From positions 1-6,771 of the forward strand of contig JAKAGD010000038.1 of the NCBI GenBank assembly GCA_021817685.1: 6,771 nt of DNA. Reading direction: 5' to 3'. The DNA is from a bacterium (lineage in GTDB: Bacteria > Patescibacteriota > Minisyncoccia > Phycocordibacterales > Phycocordibacteraceae). A program made the position numbers and the translations under genes. Below are positions 6,357 to 6,771 of the stretch, in pieces (the first letter of the stretch is position 1; every line of letters begins with the position of its first letter). The notes under the pieces were generated by a model that was given only the letters and a program-made list of their open reading frames with translations, did not search any database and had not been told where the DNA came from.

Positions 6357-6771
6357 ATGGAGCTGCAAGGGAAGAAGATATTCGTAGGCCTTTCGGGCGG
6401 CGTGGACTCGGCCGTCTCCGCGGCCCTCTTGAAGCGCGCAGGCGCGCGGGTAACGGGCGTGTTCATCAAAGGCTGGTATCCGCCCGGGATGCCGTGCACC
6501 TGGGCCGCAGAGCGCCGCGATGCAATGCGCGTGGCGGCGCGGCTTGGCATCCCGTTCCTCACGCTTGATGCGAGCGCGGAATACAAGAAGAGCGTTATTG
6601 ACTATCTCCTTGCCGAATATCGCGCGGGACGGACGCCGAATCCGGATGTGATGTGCAACCGGGAAGTGAAGTTCGGTGCGTTTTACCGGTTCGCCAAAAT
6701 GCACGGCGCGGACGCCATCGCCACCGGGCACTATCGCTCGGGCGAGAAGGATCAGAGCTATTTTCTGTGGG
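6357..6771 (+). CDS. mnmA: tRNA-specific 2-thiouridylase MnmA (3' partial)
   Basis: Enzyme that adenylates and thiolates uridine 34 of tRNA-Lys, -Glu and -Gln, using sulfur relayed from a cysteine desulfurase. Reading from ATG 6357, 138 codons are visible before the window ends. The N-terminal PP-loop is GLSGGVDS (11-18), followed by a Rossmann-like core. The family hallmark GRTPNPDVMCNREVKF contains C100, matching the first catalytic cysteine (C102 in E. coli). GADAIATGHY and KDQSYFLW follow. The CTWAAERRDAMRVAARLGIPF stretch is of the form I recall from CPR MnmA proteins. Only four residues separate GHY from KDQSYF, where other MnmA proteins have about 20; the L-x-RG-x-D stretch is gone. 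The earlier ATG at 6349 is in another frame that soon stops. The second catalytic cysteine lies beyond the window. No ribosome-binding site is seen; the mltG stop is 14 bases upstream. Confidence 0.95.
   Translation, partial: MELQGKKIFVGLSGGVDSAVSAALLKRAGARVTGVFIKGWYPPGMPCTWAAERRDAMRVAARLGIPFLTLDASAEYKKSVIDYLLAEYRAGRTPNPDVMCNREVKFGAFYRFAKMHGADAIATGHYRSGEKDQSYFLW

Noticed and set aside
2..6771. Alternative genetic code (UGA as glycine, as in some CPR lineages)
   Set aside because: No conserved position needs an in-frame TGA. All four visible stops are TAG or TAA, which is compatible with either code, so there is no evidence for reassignment.

Overview
The window is a compact, entirely plus-strand stretch of bacterial chromosome, about 60% GC on the lines I counted by hand. 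It carries five protein genes and no RNA genes, CRISPR arrays or insertion sequences. Gene content and style point to the Candidate Phyla Radiation (Patescibacteria), most likely a Parcubacteria/Kaiserbacteria-type genome. The evidence is a sigma-4/HARE-type DNA-binding protein, a membrane protein with the motifs that precede HerA/VirB4-like ATPase domains in these bacteria, an MnmA of the form I recall from CPR, very short spacers and no Shine-Dalgarno sequences. This placement is inference; no 16S rRNA or other decisive marker is present.

Layout. (1) 2-2740: leucyl-tRNA synthetase, missing its first ~50 residues at the window edge. Its CP1 editing domain is interrupted in frame by a complete-looking alpha/beta serine-hydrolase domain of the RBBP9/YdeN type (about 521-1057), with lower GC than the rest of the gene. 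(2) 2761-2789: a near-consensus extended -10 promoter so close to the next ATG that the transcript should be leaderless. (3) 2799-3878: a DNA-binding protein with a sigma-70 region 4 helix-turn-helix, a middle helical region, a HARE-like HTH and a C-terminal winged helix; it is followed by a strong hairpin terminator. (4) About 3986-5377: a two-pass membrane protein resembling the N-terminal module of CPR conjugation/secretion-type ATPases, but ending where the ATPase should begin. (5) 5383-6342: MltG, the endolytic murein transglycosylase. (6) 6357 to the window end: the N-terminal part of MnmA, the tRNA 2-thiouridylase, unusually short before its KDQSYF motif.

How the genes relate. LeuS and MnmA serve translation (tRNA charging and wobble-uridine thiolation). 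The membrane protein and MltG sit 5 nt apart and are probably co-transcribed at the cell envelope. The sigma-4/HARE protein is probably a transcription regulator with its own promoter and terminator. The main anomaly is the hydrolase domain inside LeuRS. Others are the start sites with -10 boxes directly ahead of the ATG, the ATPase-less membrane module and the shortened MnmA loop. No gap between genes exceeds 100 bases.
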